Origin: Oopsacas minuta
Lineage: Eukaryota; Porifera; Hexactinellida; Lyssacinosida; Leucopsacidae
Length of the DNA: 64,000 bases
Reading direction: 5' to 3'
NCBI GenBank assembly: GCA_024704765.1
Contig: JAKMXF010000334.1
Location: 124,001 to 188,000 of the forward strand
This document shows, one piece after another, positions 12,020 through 22,471 of the stretch. Position numbers and translations under genes: made by a program. Position 1 is the stretch's first letter. Each line of letters starts with the position of its first letter. The notes beneath the pieces were generated by a model. The model had not been told where the DNA came from, searched no databases, and was given only the letters and a program-made list of their open reading frames with translations.

Positions 12020-13992
12020 TACATTCCAAATTGTTTACTATAAAATATAGTCATGTAATTTGTTCCCAATCCGCCCGTTTTTGCTGAATACACTCTATAC
12101 CTATACTATGTATAATAGGGCTGTTCAAACGTTACGTGATGCTAGAAGGGGAGGGGAGTATGTGAAGTGTGACAGCTCCATTCTTTTTGTATTATAAAAT
12201 GGTCCAAAAGAGTGAGGGGTGTCAATATTTATGGAATTTGCGTTACTTAACGTTTGAACGGCCCCATATATCAATAAGAATACAAGAGCACCCAAAGGGT
12301 GTCACCCGCAACACGTAGTGTTCGCGAGCCACGCAGCGCAAGAAACCGAACCCTACGTCTATCAAATAGTTACGCAGTCTACTGTACTGTAAAATTTGGA
12401 AATATATCGAGCAAATGTTTTACTAACTTCATGATTCGAACATGTAAAAAAGAGCAAATTTATATTATTTCAGAACAGCCGCAAATCTAGAATAATTATT
12501 AGAGCTAAAAGCAAGCGAAACTAAGGTGCGATGTACCAATACTCTAGGCGTGTATTTTTACTGCTTGCTGTTTATGAGGCGAAGCTATCTGGCAAGTTAT
12601 GTAGCTGTTGAAACTTGAGTTTGAACTGTAAAGCTTAGTTGATAGTATAATTAAGTTTGCATGTATTTGTCTATGTGCGTGTAGGGCTTGAACGTGCGAA
12701 AGATAGCTCTCAATGCTTGAGTGGATGAAGCGTAAAATTACATACAGAGTAGTTAAAACTATTTTAGATCAAGGTAAAATGGGCTCGCACCTCGGAATTG
12801 AGAGCTCACCCACCATCCTACTAGAGGACGTTAACTTTTACAACAGAGTTTAGTTGACTGAAAAAATAATTGTATCTGGACAGTATATATATCTGATTTT
12901 GAAATAAATGTTATGGGTTATTTATATTTAGTTGCGTATAGGATTACTTGATATTTTCATGAGTTGATCATCTAACACAATGTATACACATGTATGACCT
13001 GTAGCTCAACTTGATATCTGATATATAACTATGTAAATTTTTCCGTGTGGCCTCCACAGCCAACATAATAAAATAGTTAGAGCCAAAAATTTGGACATGC
13101 TCTCCTTGAGTGTGCACATAATATGTGTGAAATCGTGGAACACGAATCACCCAATTCACACTGGCCAAACTTCTGTCTGGCGTCTAGTTCATTTTATAAC
13201 ATTTAGTTTCAACTATCTGCCTTAGTTCATGTTTTGGTACTGTTGTAAAAATTAGCGGTATTAAATAATTCTACCCGCATGCGAATCCAGTTATTCTGCA
13301 TGCGGGTTAGAGTGATCCACATGAGCCATTTATTATGTAAATCCAGATGCGGAATCAAAGAGATATTAAATATGTAATTCCAGTGTAAATCACCAAAATG
13401 CCAGATAATATGTCCACCCAAAGTTTATACCAAACAGCCAGGGCCTAAATCTATGAACTTTGTTTGATGATCTGGCACACCTATAGCCTGGCATCCATGT
13501 GTTGGAAACCATAGGACATTGTTCCCCTTAGAATTACATTTGACATCTGGTATCTCAAACCAGCTCATTTAGTCAATGGGATGTCTTCAAACCTAATTGA
13601 CATACCCTTCACAGTCAGAATTAGAAATTATCTTTTCTAGAAAAAAGTTAATTCATTAATAATTATCACCAAGGTTGCCCACTTGCAACCAAATACTTAG
13701 TTCAAAATTTGTTTGTATACCAAATAGTTCTACTTCTACGTATATTAGGTTGGCTCCAGAATAACAGTTTTCGATATTCGTTTAGCAACCAAATACATGT
13801 TTCCACAATCCTTTCTATTCCGGCAACTCCGTTTATTCAGTACCTAGTTACAATAAAGGATTGCAGTGTTCAAAATAATATATGCAGTGTAATTTGATAG
13901 CTACCATGGAATTACCTGTAACTAATGCTAAATACATACTCGCTAAGAATACACAGCAATCTGAATATACAAAATAATGAGAATATAGCTAA
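12020..13992. other. Gene-free stretch with small repeats
   Basis: No convincing gene. It holds a MITE at 12118-12264, a GC-rich dispersed repeat at 12297-12370 shared with about 43078-43150, and a hairpin at 13273-13307 (ACCCGCATGC and its exact reverse complement, 15-nt loop). The end is the 5' flank of the transporter gene. Confidence 0.6.
12118..12264. repeat. MITE with GGGCYGTTCAAACGTTA ends
   Basis: The left end reads GGGCTGTTCAAACGTTACG and the right end, inverted, reads GGGCCGTTCAAACGTTAAG: 17 of 19 match. Length 147 bp, no coding capacity, so non-autonomous. Superfamily not assigned. Confidence 0.8.
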
Positions 13993-15957
13993 ATGGCTAC
14001 TGAAATTCCATATGATGACGAGGAATTGGATCCTTTAATTAATTCCATAGAAAATCTACTGATTAGAACTGCGAGAGAAGATCCGATTCCATTCAAAAAG
14101 AATACTTTTAGACCTTTCATATTTTTCGGACAAAGAATTCCCAAACTACACAGACCAGGTCTCTATCTACATCTTATTATTGTTTGTTTACAATACTTTT
14201 TCTTTATAAACACTCAGGTAATTATAGACTTAGCTCTAGAAAAGAATTTCAAATATGTATTTCAAAACGATTTCTCTAAACCACTCCTTTCTTCTGCTTC
14301 GTATCTACTCATTCCGTTTATCGTATATTTCTGTGATCGTCAAATGATTCGTAGATATAATCTCGTACTTTCTTCGATATTTATGGCTTTCGTCGCAAGC
14401 TGTATTCTTCTGATTTTGCTGTTACTCAAAATTGAAGAAGACAACTTAGATAATATTATTACAGGTTATGAGCATTCACAAGTTTCTGATATCAAATATT
14501 TCATACAGTATATTGGGTACATTTTCTGTGTGCTGAGTTACATAATGTTCTCGCTTAGTTATGCCCTTTCCTATCCGTTTACAATAACATTTGGACTGGA
14601 TATACTTCACGGAACACAATACGAGACAATATTACTATATTTCCCGTTATTTTACATATCGAAGGAAGTAGGCACTTCTTTCGCTTATCTTGTATACGTT
14701 AGAATAGTGAAGGAGGATCCATATTATCATTGTACACTTACAACTTTCGTTATCTTAATCGCATTGATACTGACATTATTTGGGAGGGTATTTGGATATT
14801 TTCAAGACTCTGCTATTGTTCCAAACAATTTCTCATTCAGTAAAGGTTTCAGAATACTTTTCACAGCTTTTAAACTCAAATTCTTTCACAGAAAAAAAGC
14901 AGAATTTCATTCACTAATGTTACACACAGCCAGAAAACGAGAATATGATGATCCCCACTCATTAGTTGATAAAACTCTAGCAATGATCAAAATTAATTTC
15001 ACTCTTATACTCTTGATGCCATTGCTTGGTTCTTATCAAATTCTTTACCAACTATTCCCCAAACAAGCCTACTTTCTGAGCTTTATACCATTTCCAATCA
15101 TTTTCAATTCTAATAATGATTACTACTGTGGGAATACCAATTTCTTCCTTTCTTATTGGTTCATTAATCCTCTTACTATAGTCATTGTAGGACCATTTAT
15201 CGAATATTTCTTTAACGATATCATATTTGATAAATTCAGGCCTGGATTGCCATGCTGGATCAACTGTATTTCCCTCAGAATTGCCTTCATCAGGAAGAAT
15301 GTAGCATACCAGTTTCGTCAAAGATTGTATAAATATTTTTCATTGGTTGATCCTATTCTGAAACGAGTTTTCTGGGGACTACCATTTGGCTTACTCAGTG
15401 CAATCTGTGCTCTTACAGTTGAAGTTTTCCGTATCAAATATGATATAGAATTGAAATGTAAAGGTGATACATACTCTCCTGCATCTATCATACCTCTAAT
15501 TAGTCAAATCCCTCAGTACTTTTTCTCTGGAATTCTTGAAGCAATCTCTGCAATAGGTCTACTACAATACATCTATCATCTCTGTAGTAATCAGTTCCAT
15601 AGCTCAATGAAAGGGTTCTTTTTCTCATTATTCTACTTCTATTATGGTGTAGCTGGTGTTATATCGAATATTTTCAATTTTACTTTCGATCAACTCTGTT
15701 ACAATCATTGTAACACAAATATTGTTCCAGAAAATGGATTTGCACCAATTTCTACTAATACTACTGATAGCTGGTGTTTGGTGGATAACACAGATTGTAA
15801 AACTTCTATACTTCCAAATGCTTGGGTGATTTGGGTGATAGTAATAGTTTTGTACTTATTCATGATTCCAATGTTCTACATATTCTCGCATCGAAATCAT
15901 TGGGAGAAGATAAGAGAAGAGAGAATGTTTTCAGAAGTGAGCCTTGAAACAGCTTGA
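13993..15957 (+). CDS. POT/SLC15-like proton-coupled peptide transporter, copy 1 (intact)
   Basis: Multi-pass membrane protein of 654 residues in one exon. Proton-dependent oligopeptide transporters (SLC15) are 12-helix major facilitator proteins that import di- and tripeptides. Family-like features sit in the C-terminal half: ISQIPQYFFSGILEAISAIG followed by HSSMKGFFFSLFYFYYGVAG, as in the conserved helix-10/11 region of SLC15. The N-terminal ExxERFxYY proton-coupling motif of the family is not recognisable, so substrate and coupling are uncertain. About twelve hydrophobic segments are visible, with a short acidic N terminus (YDDEELDP). Start chosen at the first ATG, where similarity with the inverted copy (17883-19834) begins about 10 bp upstream. 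Function inferred; a divergent MFS protein of another subfamily is possible. Confidence 0.75.
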   Translation: MATEIPYDDEELDPLINSIENLLIRTAREDPIPFKKNTFRPFIFFGQRIPKLHRPGLYLHLIIVCLQYFFFINTQVIIDLALEKNFKYVFQNDFSKPLLSSASYLLIPFIVYFCDRQMIRRYNLVLSSIFMAFVASCILLILLLLKIEEDNLDNIITGYEHSQVSDIKYFIQYIGYIFCVLSYIMFSLSYALSYPFTITFGLDILHGTQYETILLYFPLFYISKEVGTSFAYLVYVRIVKEDPYYHCTLTTFVILIALILTLFGRVFGYFQDSAIVPNNFSFSKGFRILFTAFKLKFFHRKKAEFHSLMLHTARKREYDDPHSLVDKTLAMIKINFTLILLMPLLGSYQILYQLFPKQAYFLSFIPFPIIFNSNNDYYCGNTNFFLSYWFINPLTIVIVGPFIEYFFNDIIFDKFRPGLPCWINCISLRIAFIRKNVAYQFRQRLYKYFSLVDPILKRVFWGLPFGLLSAICALTVEVFRIKYDIELKCKGDTYSPASIIPLISQIPQYFFSGILEAISAIGLLQYIYHLCSNQFHSSMKGFFFSLFYFYYGVAGVISNIFNFTFDQLCYNHCNTNIVPENGFAPISTNTTDSWCLVDNTDCKTSILPNAWVIWVIVIVLYLFMIPMFYIFSHRNHWEKIREERMFSEVSLETA

Positions 15958-16639
15958 CCTATAGAAATCTAAACTACTGTATACTTTATTTATTTTGTGT
16001 TTTTTCGTGGCCTAACTGCCTGCCGCTTTGTTCTTCTTCCCTATTTATATTTTGTTTTCCTTTTTGTTTATGAGTAATGTTCGTAAATTGTAAATTCGCC
16101 CATTCATGAAATTGTGAAGTAGATTGTACTTTCGATAATCCTTCAAAATCTGAATAATAAGCACAAATTTCCAGCTTCGTTCATGAAATGTCTTTTATTG
16201 GGAGAATGGCCTCAGTTTATACGTAATCAGGTAGGCCTTAGTGTATGGAAGGGGTTTATCCTGGAAATTCTGGCCTTCATTTTCTAACTTCGGCTCTCCA
16301 AATATAACATATAGAGACTAGGTTATGCCAGTTTGTAATACATTTGTGTATCATCCGTCTGATTCATGCTACAGTCAATATGCCTTTGTCCGTTTGTTTG
16401 TTCTTTTGTTGTTTATTTGTTTGTTAGTTTGTTAGTTAGTTAGTTAGTTTGTTTATTTGTTGTTTATTTGTTTTTTTGACCAGTATAGAATGAAATATAT
16501 TCATATATGTTAGTCAGCAACTTATGTCCTTTAATCAGTGATAAATTTTACTTGCATAATATTCAAAAGATTATTCATATTGTACATGAAAACGATGACG
16601 TAATAATGAACAGTAAATACATCGCAAAAAAGTGAAGTG
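15958..16639. other. Left part of palindrome spacer
   Basis: AT-rich with a low-complexity GTTTGTTTGTT/GTTAGTTAGTT run at about 16385-16475. No gene seen. Confidence 0.5.
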
Positions 16640-17287
16640 TTAATAATATTGTGGCAAATTCATTTCCTGTTTAATTCTTTTCGGGTTTCTTTCATCTTCA
16701 CAAGCGTAATTGTAATTTTTCAGTCGTTTACCTTGAGACAGAACTCTATCATCAATATCCTCAATTTCCCCTCGAATATTTCTCAATTCTTTCTCGCAAA
16801 GTTGAATTTTATCATTCTGCTTACAAAATTCGTTAAAATCCATTTTATTTTCCTCGACAGATTTTAAGATTCCAAAAAGTTTGTCGACAATATTTCGATT
16901 TTTTCGCTCAAATTCCTTTTCATTTCCTTTAATTCTGTCTAATATAAATCGAATATTTCTCTCATTCTTCAGAATTCCAGATTTCTGCCCTGATATCTCC
17001 CTAATATCTTCATCACAAATCTCTACATATTCAATTACGTCACTAATCCTATTCACGACATTTATATATTTCGTATTTAATAGTCTATTCTGTCTTTCTA
17101 ATTCTGTAATTCTGGAACTTTGATCTTCAATTGTCGCGCTAATTAGGTCAATATGTTTGTGGAGATGTTCCTGTTTGTGTTGAGCAAGTTCCTTTCTATT
17201 CAATCCAAATATATCACAGCCAAATCTGACATAAGGACATCCCAGTCGAATTGCTCCATTTTCTGTGAACGAAACTATTCCACCCAT
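16640..17287 (-). CDS. TRAF-type zinc-finger coiled-coil protein, small
   Basis: 215-residue single-exon ORF between the two inverted transporter copies. Residues about 17-45 fit a TRAF-type zinc finger: CPYVRFGCDIFGLNR, then ELAQHKQEHLHKH, giving a C-x6-C-x12-H-x6-H-like spacing. The remaining 170 residues are charged and heptad-rich and should form a long coiled coil (about 50-190). There is no RING finger and no C-terminal MATH/TRAF-C domain, so it resembles a truncated TRAF or a TRIM-like scaffold fragment. It may act as an oligomeric adaptor, but no partner is evident. Start ATG at 17287. The nearby palindrome arms do not include this gene, so it is single copy here. Confidence 0.65.
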   Translation of the reverse strand: MGGIVSFTENGAIRLGCPYVRFGCDIFGLNRKELAQHKQEHLHKHIDLISATIEDQSSRITELERQNRLLNTKYINVVNRISDVIEYVEICDEDIREISGQKSGILKNERNIRFILDRIKGNEKEFERKNRNIVDKLFGILKSVEENKMDFNEFCKQNDKIQLCEKELRNIRGEIEDIDDRVLSQGKRLKNYNYACEDERNPKRIKQEMNLPQYY

Positions 17288-17882
17288 CAGGAAATTTGAT
17301 CATTCACTTTCTAATACATTTCCGCTAGCGCTCTCTTATAATATATTTAGTAGTGAAATACAGTAGTTACATTGAAATGGCGGGGCATACCATGTTAGTA
17401 ATAATCAGACCAAATAATATTAAGTCAGACAATTTCCCTTTTTGTAATTCTTCGGCGGGATTTGATATTCGACAAATGTCTTAAAAAGCTGAACAGTTGG
17501 CAACTATGTTAGTGTCTTGTATAAATTAAATTATATAATCGATCTGGTTAACTAATCCTCGGTAATCATTAATTAGGAAATTGGCTTTGGCCTACTTTCT
17601 TGAATATTTCTAGGGGATGGAAGCAGTGACATAGCTACAACCAGGAAGAGCAATGCCCTATTCCTTTTGCATAATTCTATAAACAATAAACCTTGAGAAA
17701 TGGTATAAAGAGCATGTATATTAAATTTCATGATTTACAAGATTTATAGTTCATATATTCATAATGTTTAAGATATTAAATCAAATTACTATCAAGAAAA
17801 CTATCTACAAATGTTCAACCCTGACAAATAGACTTACGTACATATCACTTAAATAACAGATTGAGAGATATTTAGTACTCTG
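17288..17882. other. Right part of palindrome spacer
   Basis: 5' flank of the zinc-finger gene and 3' flank of the inverted transporter copy. Nothing else seen. Confidence 0.5.
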
Positions 17883-19834
17883 TCACGATTCTTGCAAAAA
17901 CGTTCTTTCTTCTCTTATCTTCTCCCAATGATTTCGATGCGAGAATATGTAGAACATTGGAATCATGAATAAGTACAAAACTATTACTATCACCCAAATC
18001 ACCCAAGCATTTGGAAGTATAGAAGTTTTACAATCTGTGTTATCCACCAAACACCAGCTATCAATAGTATTAGTAGAAATTGGTGCAAATCCATTTTCTG
18101 GAACCAAATTTTTGTCGCAATGATTGGAACAAAGTTGATCGAAAGTAAAATTGAAAATATTCGATATAACACCAGCTACACCATAATAGAAGTAGAATAA
18201 TGAGAAAAAGAACCCTTTCATTGAGCTATGGAACTGATTACTACAGAGATGATAGATGTATTGTAGTAGACCTATTGCAGAGATTGCTTCAAGAATTCCA
18301 GAGAAAAAGTACTGAGGGATTTGACTAATTAGAGGTATGATAGATGCAGGAGAGTATGTATCACCTTTACATTTCAATTCTATATCATATTTGATACGGA
18401 AAACTTCAACTGTAAGAGCACAGATTGCACTGAGTAAGCCAAATGGTAGTCCCCAGAAAACTCGTTTCAGAATAGGATCAACCAATGAAAAATATTTATA
18501 CAATCTTTGACGAAACTGGTATGCTACATTCTTCCTGATGAAGGCAATTCTGAGGGAAATACAGTTGATCCAGCATGGCAATCCAGGCCTGAATTTATCA
18601 AATATGATATCGTTAAAGAAATATTCGATAAATGGTCCTACAATGACTATAGTAAGAGGATTAATGAACCAATAAGAAAAGAAGAAATTGGTATTCCGAC
18701 AGTAGTAATCATTATTAGAATTGAAAATGATTGGAAATGGTAGAAAGCTTAGAAAGTAGGCTTGTTTGGGGAATAGTTGGTAAAGAATTTGATAAGAACC
18801 AAGCAATGGTATCAAGAGTATAAGAGTGAAATTAATTTTGATCATTGCTAGAGTTTTATCAACTAATGAGTGGGGGTCATCATATTCTCGTTTTCTGGCT
18901 GTGTGTAACATTAGTGAATGAAATTCTGCTTTTTTTCTGTGAAAGAATTTGAGTTTAAAAGCTGTGAAAAGTATTCTGAAACCTTTACTGAATGAGAAAT
19001 TGTTTGGAACAATAGCGAGTCTTGAAAATATCCAAATACTCTCCCAAATAATGTCAGTATCAATGCGATTAAGATAACGAAAGTTGTAAGTGTACAATGA
19101 TAATATGGAACCTCCTCCACTATTCTAACGTATACAAGATAAGCGAAAGCAGCGCCTACGTTCTTCGATATGTAAAATAACGGGAAATATAGTAATAATG
19201 TCTCGTATTGTGTTCCGTGAAGTATATCCAGTCCAAATGTTATTGTAAACGGATAGGAAAGGGCATAACTAAGCGAGAACATTATGTAACTCAGCACACA
19301 GAAAATGTACCCAATATACTGTATGAAATATTTGATATCAGAAACTTGTGAATGCTCATAACCTGTAATAATATTATCTAAGTTGTCTTCTTCAATTTTG
19401 AGTAACAGCAAAATCAGAAGAATACAGCTTGCGACGAAAGCCATAAATATCGAAGAAAGTACGAGATTATATCTACGAATCATTTGACGATCACAGAAAT
19501 ATACGATAAACGGAATGAGTAGATACGAAACAGAAGAAAGGAGTGGTTTAGAGAAATCGTTTTGAAATACATATTTGAAATTCTTTTCTAGAGCTAAGTC
19601 TATAATTTCCTGAGTGTTTATAAAGAAAAAGTATTGTAAACAAACAATAATAAGATGTAGATAGAGACCTGGTCTGTGTAGTTTGGGAATTCTTTGTCCG
19701 AAAAATATGAAAGGTCTAAAAGTATTCTTTTTGAATGGAATCGGATCTTCTCTCGCAGTTCTAATCAGTAGATTTTCTATGGAATTAATTAAAGGATCCA
19801 ATTCCTCGTCATCATATGGAATTTCAGTAGCCAT
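17883..19834 (-). pseudogene. POT/SLC15-like transporter, inverted copy 2 (frameshifted)
   Basis: Near-identical inverted copy of the gene at 13993-15957, read from ATG 19834. The first half matches residue for residue apart from scattered substitutions (for example VGAAFAYLVYVRIVEEVPYY for VGTSFAYLVYVRIVKEDPYY). At about 19014 one T is missing relative to copy 1 (GACTCGCTATTG versus GACTCTGCTATTG). This throws the frame: the N-terminal frame ends at 18911, while the C-terminal half continues in another frame to 17883. The C terminus also diverges (EERTFLQES versus EERMFSEVSLETA). As read, the gene cannot give the full transporter, but the rest is very well preserved, so the loss is recent or is a sequencing error. 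Confidence 0.88.
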
Positions 19835-20696
19835 TTAGCTATATTACAAGCATATACTATTGTGCATTTTATGTCTTATTTGCTTTTATCAATTTCCAGT
19901 TAATTAATAAACTATCAAATTACTCAGGCCTAAAATGCTAGATTTTTACACTTATCCCGTGCCTTATAACATTGATTACAGCTGTTGAACTAAAGTTAAA
20001 TTCACCCTTGACAGGTGTGCCTTGATAAATGAGATGAAAAGAGTATTTGATAAAGGTTGAGAAACGAAAATTGACACATATATTGGAACTCAGTTGAGAC
20101 GTACAGCAAAATTAGTACGTATTCTGAGTGTACTTCTTATCTGAATATGGCTGTATTAAAATTTCAAGTAACCCAAGAAGGCTATAGAAAATTCTAGAAC
20201 TTATTATAGCTTCCCCTTAAGATACATTTGTATTGAAACTATCAAAAAGCAAGAAATAACAGAATTCTAGAACTTTCTTTATAGCCTAATTTTAATTTCA
20301 AGGGAATGCACTCAAAGTATATATTTCCAATACAGATGTCGTAGGGAATCCTGTTTCTCCGAGTGTTCCCATTGTGAGTATTGTCCCCCACCCGAACACT
20401 TTTCCCTAGGGAATAATGTTCGGGGGACAGGATTACCTCTGACACCGGACGCTCCTAAAAGCGAGCACCGTTTCCTTAGTTAGAAATTCAAACCTTGTGA
20501 CCACCAGCACTTTATCATGCACGAATTTTCCATAGCCCTACCAATGGTGTCATCATGGCTCCAAGGCTCTACCAATCCACATCCCTAGTCTACTTCCATG
20601 TAACTAATCTACCATTGACGGCATTTCCTCCATTTTCTCCATTTATAGTATATCCCATAATTATTATCAAATTTCCACTACTAACTAGCAGTCTGT
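19835..20696. other. Divergent spacer, transporter copy 2 / AHSA1
   Basis: Holds the promoters of the two flanking genes. An imperfect inverted repeat at about 20347-20435 (AATCCTGT ... ACAGGATT, with GTGTTCCC/CCGAACA-like words inside) may be a degenerate MITE. No gene seen. Confidence 0.5.
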
Positions 20697-21710
20697 ATGG
20701 CAAAATGGGATGAACGTGATCCTCGCTGGATTGTCGAGGAACGAGAGGATGCTAAGAACGTAAATAACTGGCATTGGACAGAGCGTGATGTCAGTGATTG
20801 GTCCAGGCTAAAACTAAAGACTCTATTCTCTCAGCTATCACTCGGCTCTCCAGACGAAACCGCAATCACGATCACAGAGGTAGACAAAATATCAGGCGAG
20901 GCTTCTATTAATAACAGAAAAGGCAAACTATTGTTTTTCTATGAATGGACCATCAAGTTACAATTCAAGGCAGAATCAGCTGACAAAGAAGTAACAGGTT
21001 ACGTCACACTTATTGGACTTTCTTTTGAGAATACAACTGATGAAATAGAACTTGAATTTGAGCGAAAAGAAGTTGAAATAGAAGATTTATTCAATGAGGC
21101 TAGAGAAATATTTATTCACAAAGAAAGACATAAATTGATTGAAATAGCAGAAAAGTACAAGGAATTACTCCGAACAGATGCAACAGCTGGTATGCAATAT
21201 ACTCCTAAATCTGATAATTCTATTTCTACACCTGAACTCAAGCCTAAAGTAAAATCAAATTCTGTACCTTCGAAGCAATCGCAGGTGTTACAACAGGAAA
21301 CGACTACGATAAATTTGAAGGAAAAGTTCCTCGCATCATCCCAGGATATCTATGAGTGTTTTACAGATGCTGGTAGGATAAATGCTTATACACAGAGACC
21401 TTGTCAACTAGATGTTAGAGTAGACGGGAATTTTTCCATGATGGATGGGATTATTAGTGGACGCTTTTGTAAGTTAATCGAAGGAGAATTGATTGAACAG
21501 GAGTGGAGAATGAGTGACTGGCCGCAGGATTCATTCTCTTATTTACAACTGAAATTGGAGAAGACGACAGAAGGTTGTAAACTATATTTGAAGCAAAATA
21601 ATGTTCCTTTCAAATCAGCTGAGCGGACCACACAAGGCTGGAAACAGCAAATATTTCAGAGAATCAGAATGACGTTTGGGTACGGCGTTAGTCCTAGTTT
21701 TTCATTATAG
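20697..21710 (+). CDS. AHSA1: AHSA1, activator of Hsp90 ATPase
   Basis: Cytosolic co-chaperone that binds the middle and N-terminal domains of Hsp90 and stimulates its ATPase. 337 residues in a single exon, the same size as animal AHSA1. The N-terminal domain (about 1-160) has the diagnostic DPRWIVEER, NVNNWHWTERD and INNRKGKLLFFYEW, including the RKGK motif needed for ATPase stimulation. A polar linker (about 165-205) joins it to a C-terminal AHSA1/START-like domain (about 210-337) with LKEKFLASSQDIYECFTD, GRFCKLIEGELIEQEWRM and TQGWKQQIFQRIRMTFGYG. The start is fixed by the conserved MAKW. Human AHSA1 has introns, so intron loss or retroposition is likely. Confidence 0.96.
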   Translation: MAKWDERDPRWIVEEREDAKNVNNWHWTERDVSDWSRLKLKTLFSQLSLGSPDETAITITEVDKISGEASINNRKGKLLFFYEWTIKLQFKAESADKEVTGYVTLIGLSFENTTDEIELEFERKEVEIEDLFNEAREIFIHKERHKLIEIAEKYKELLRTDATAGMQYTPKSDNSISTPELKPKVKSNSVPSKQSQVLQQETTTINLKEKFLASSQDIYECFTDAGRINAYTQRPCQLDVRVDGNFSMMDGIISGRFCKLIEGELIEQEWRMSDWPQDSFSYLQLKLEKTTEGCKLYLKQNNVPFKSAERTTQGWKQQIFQRIRMTFGYGVSPSFSL

Positions 21711-22471
21711 TAATAACCACTAGATATACTGTAGTAGGAATTATGAACATCATATCAAGGACTTCAATATTGAGGTAGTCTATATTAAATCAATCTTGAT
21801 TTTGCTGTCTGTTTGTTGGATTGGATATATTTTAATTACAGTTAACCTCCGAGATCTGGTAACTCGAACCCTCAGGAGAAATCCGAATCTCTTCTGGATA
21901 AACGATGTTCGGGTTAACCGGCATTTGAGTAACCGGATGTTGACTGTATTTCAGTGGAACCTCCGAATAATGTACAAGTTAGGGGTAGACTTGTTGTCTT
22001 GTGGATAAAGGTTCCGCTTTTTGAATCCAGTGTTTGTGGTTTACCTGCAAAGATATCGCTTCTGCTGAATCTATATCGAACTGAAAATTTCTCATTTTTA
22101 TCTCAAAATTATACTGCTTGCCAACTGAATCTTGTATAATATACAAGAAGTAGTTGAAATAATACAGTGGTGGGCCTTGGGAGGAATTAGTCCCGGGTGT
22201 GAAAATTCGGGCCCGCCTAGCCCAAGATATGCCAGATCCTGGAACCGCAACTAAACAAAAATAGACATACCTTCCTGATTTCATGTTTGACACAAAATAA
22301 TTACCTCTTGATTAAGAATATTCGAAATCTATGATTTTTATCCCACTAAGCTACGTATTGTCTGTGTTTATTAAAGAGGTTCTATTAATCTACTGTAAAT
22401 TTCAATATTCGATCTTTTGAATTGTTGTATTGTAAACTTAGTAGAACATCTAGAAACTTAAGCTTAGCAAC
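21711..22471. other. Intergenic, AHSA1 / RPS3A
   Basis: Contains the TA-flanked element at 21839-21946 and an adjacent half-end (CAGTGGAACCTCCG at 21952). The last part is the RPS3A promoter and 5' UTR. No gene seen. Confidence 0.5.
21839..21946. repeat. TA-flanked CAGT-ended MITE
   Basis: Ends CAGTTAACCTCCG and, inverted, CAGTCAACATCCG, each next to a TA dinucleotide. 108 bp, non-coding. It belongs to the group with CAGT ends seen several times in the window, which resembles pogo/Tigger-type MITEs. Confidence 0.7.

Larger units (their letters stand above)
13983..19846. repeat. Large inverted repeat (palindromic gene duplication)
   Basis: Arms of about 1.94 kb (about 13983-15925 and about 17895-19846) carry the transporter copies tail to tail, separated by about 1.95 kb that contains the TRAF-zinc-finger gene. 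Identity begins about 10 bp before each start codon (ATATAGCTAA) and ends within the last codons, so the duplicated unit is almost exactly the coding sequence. Confidence 0.9.
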
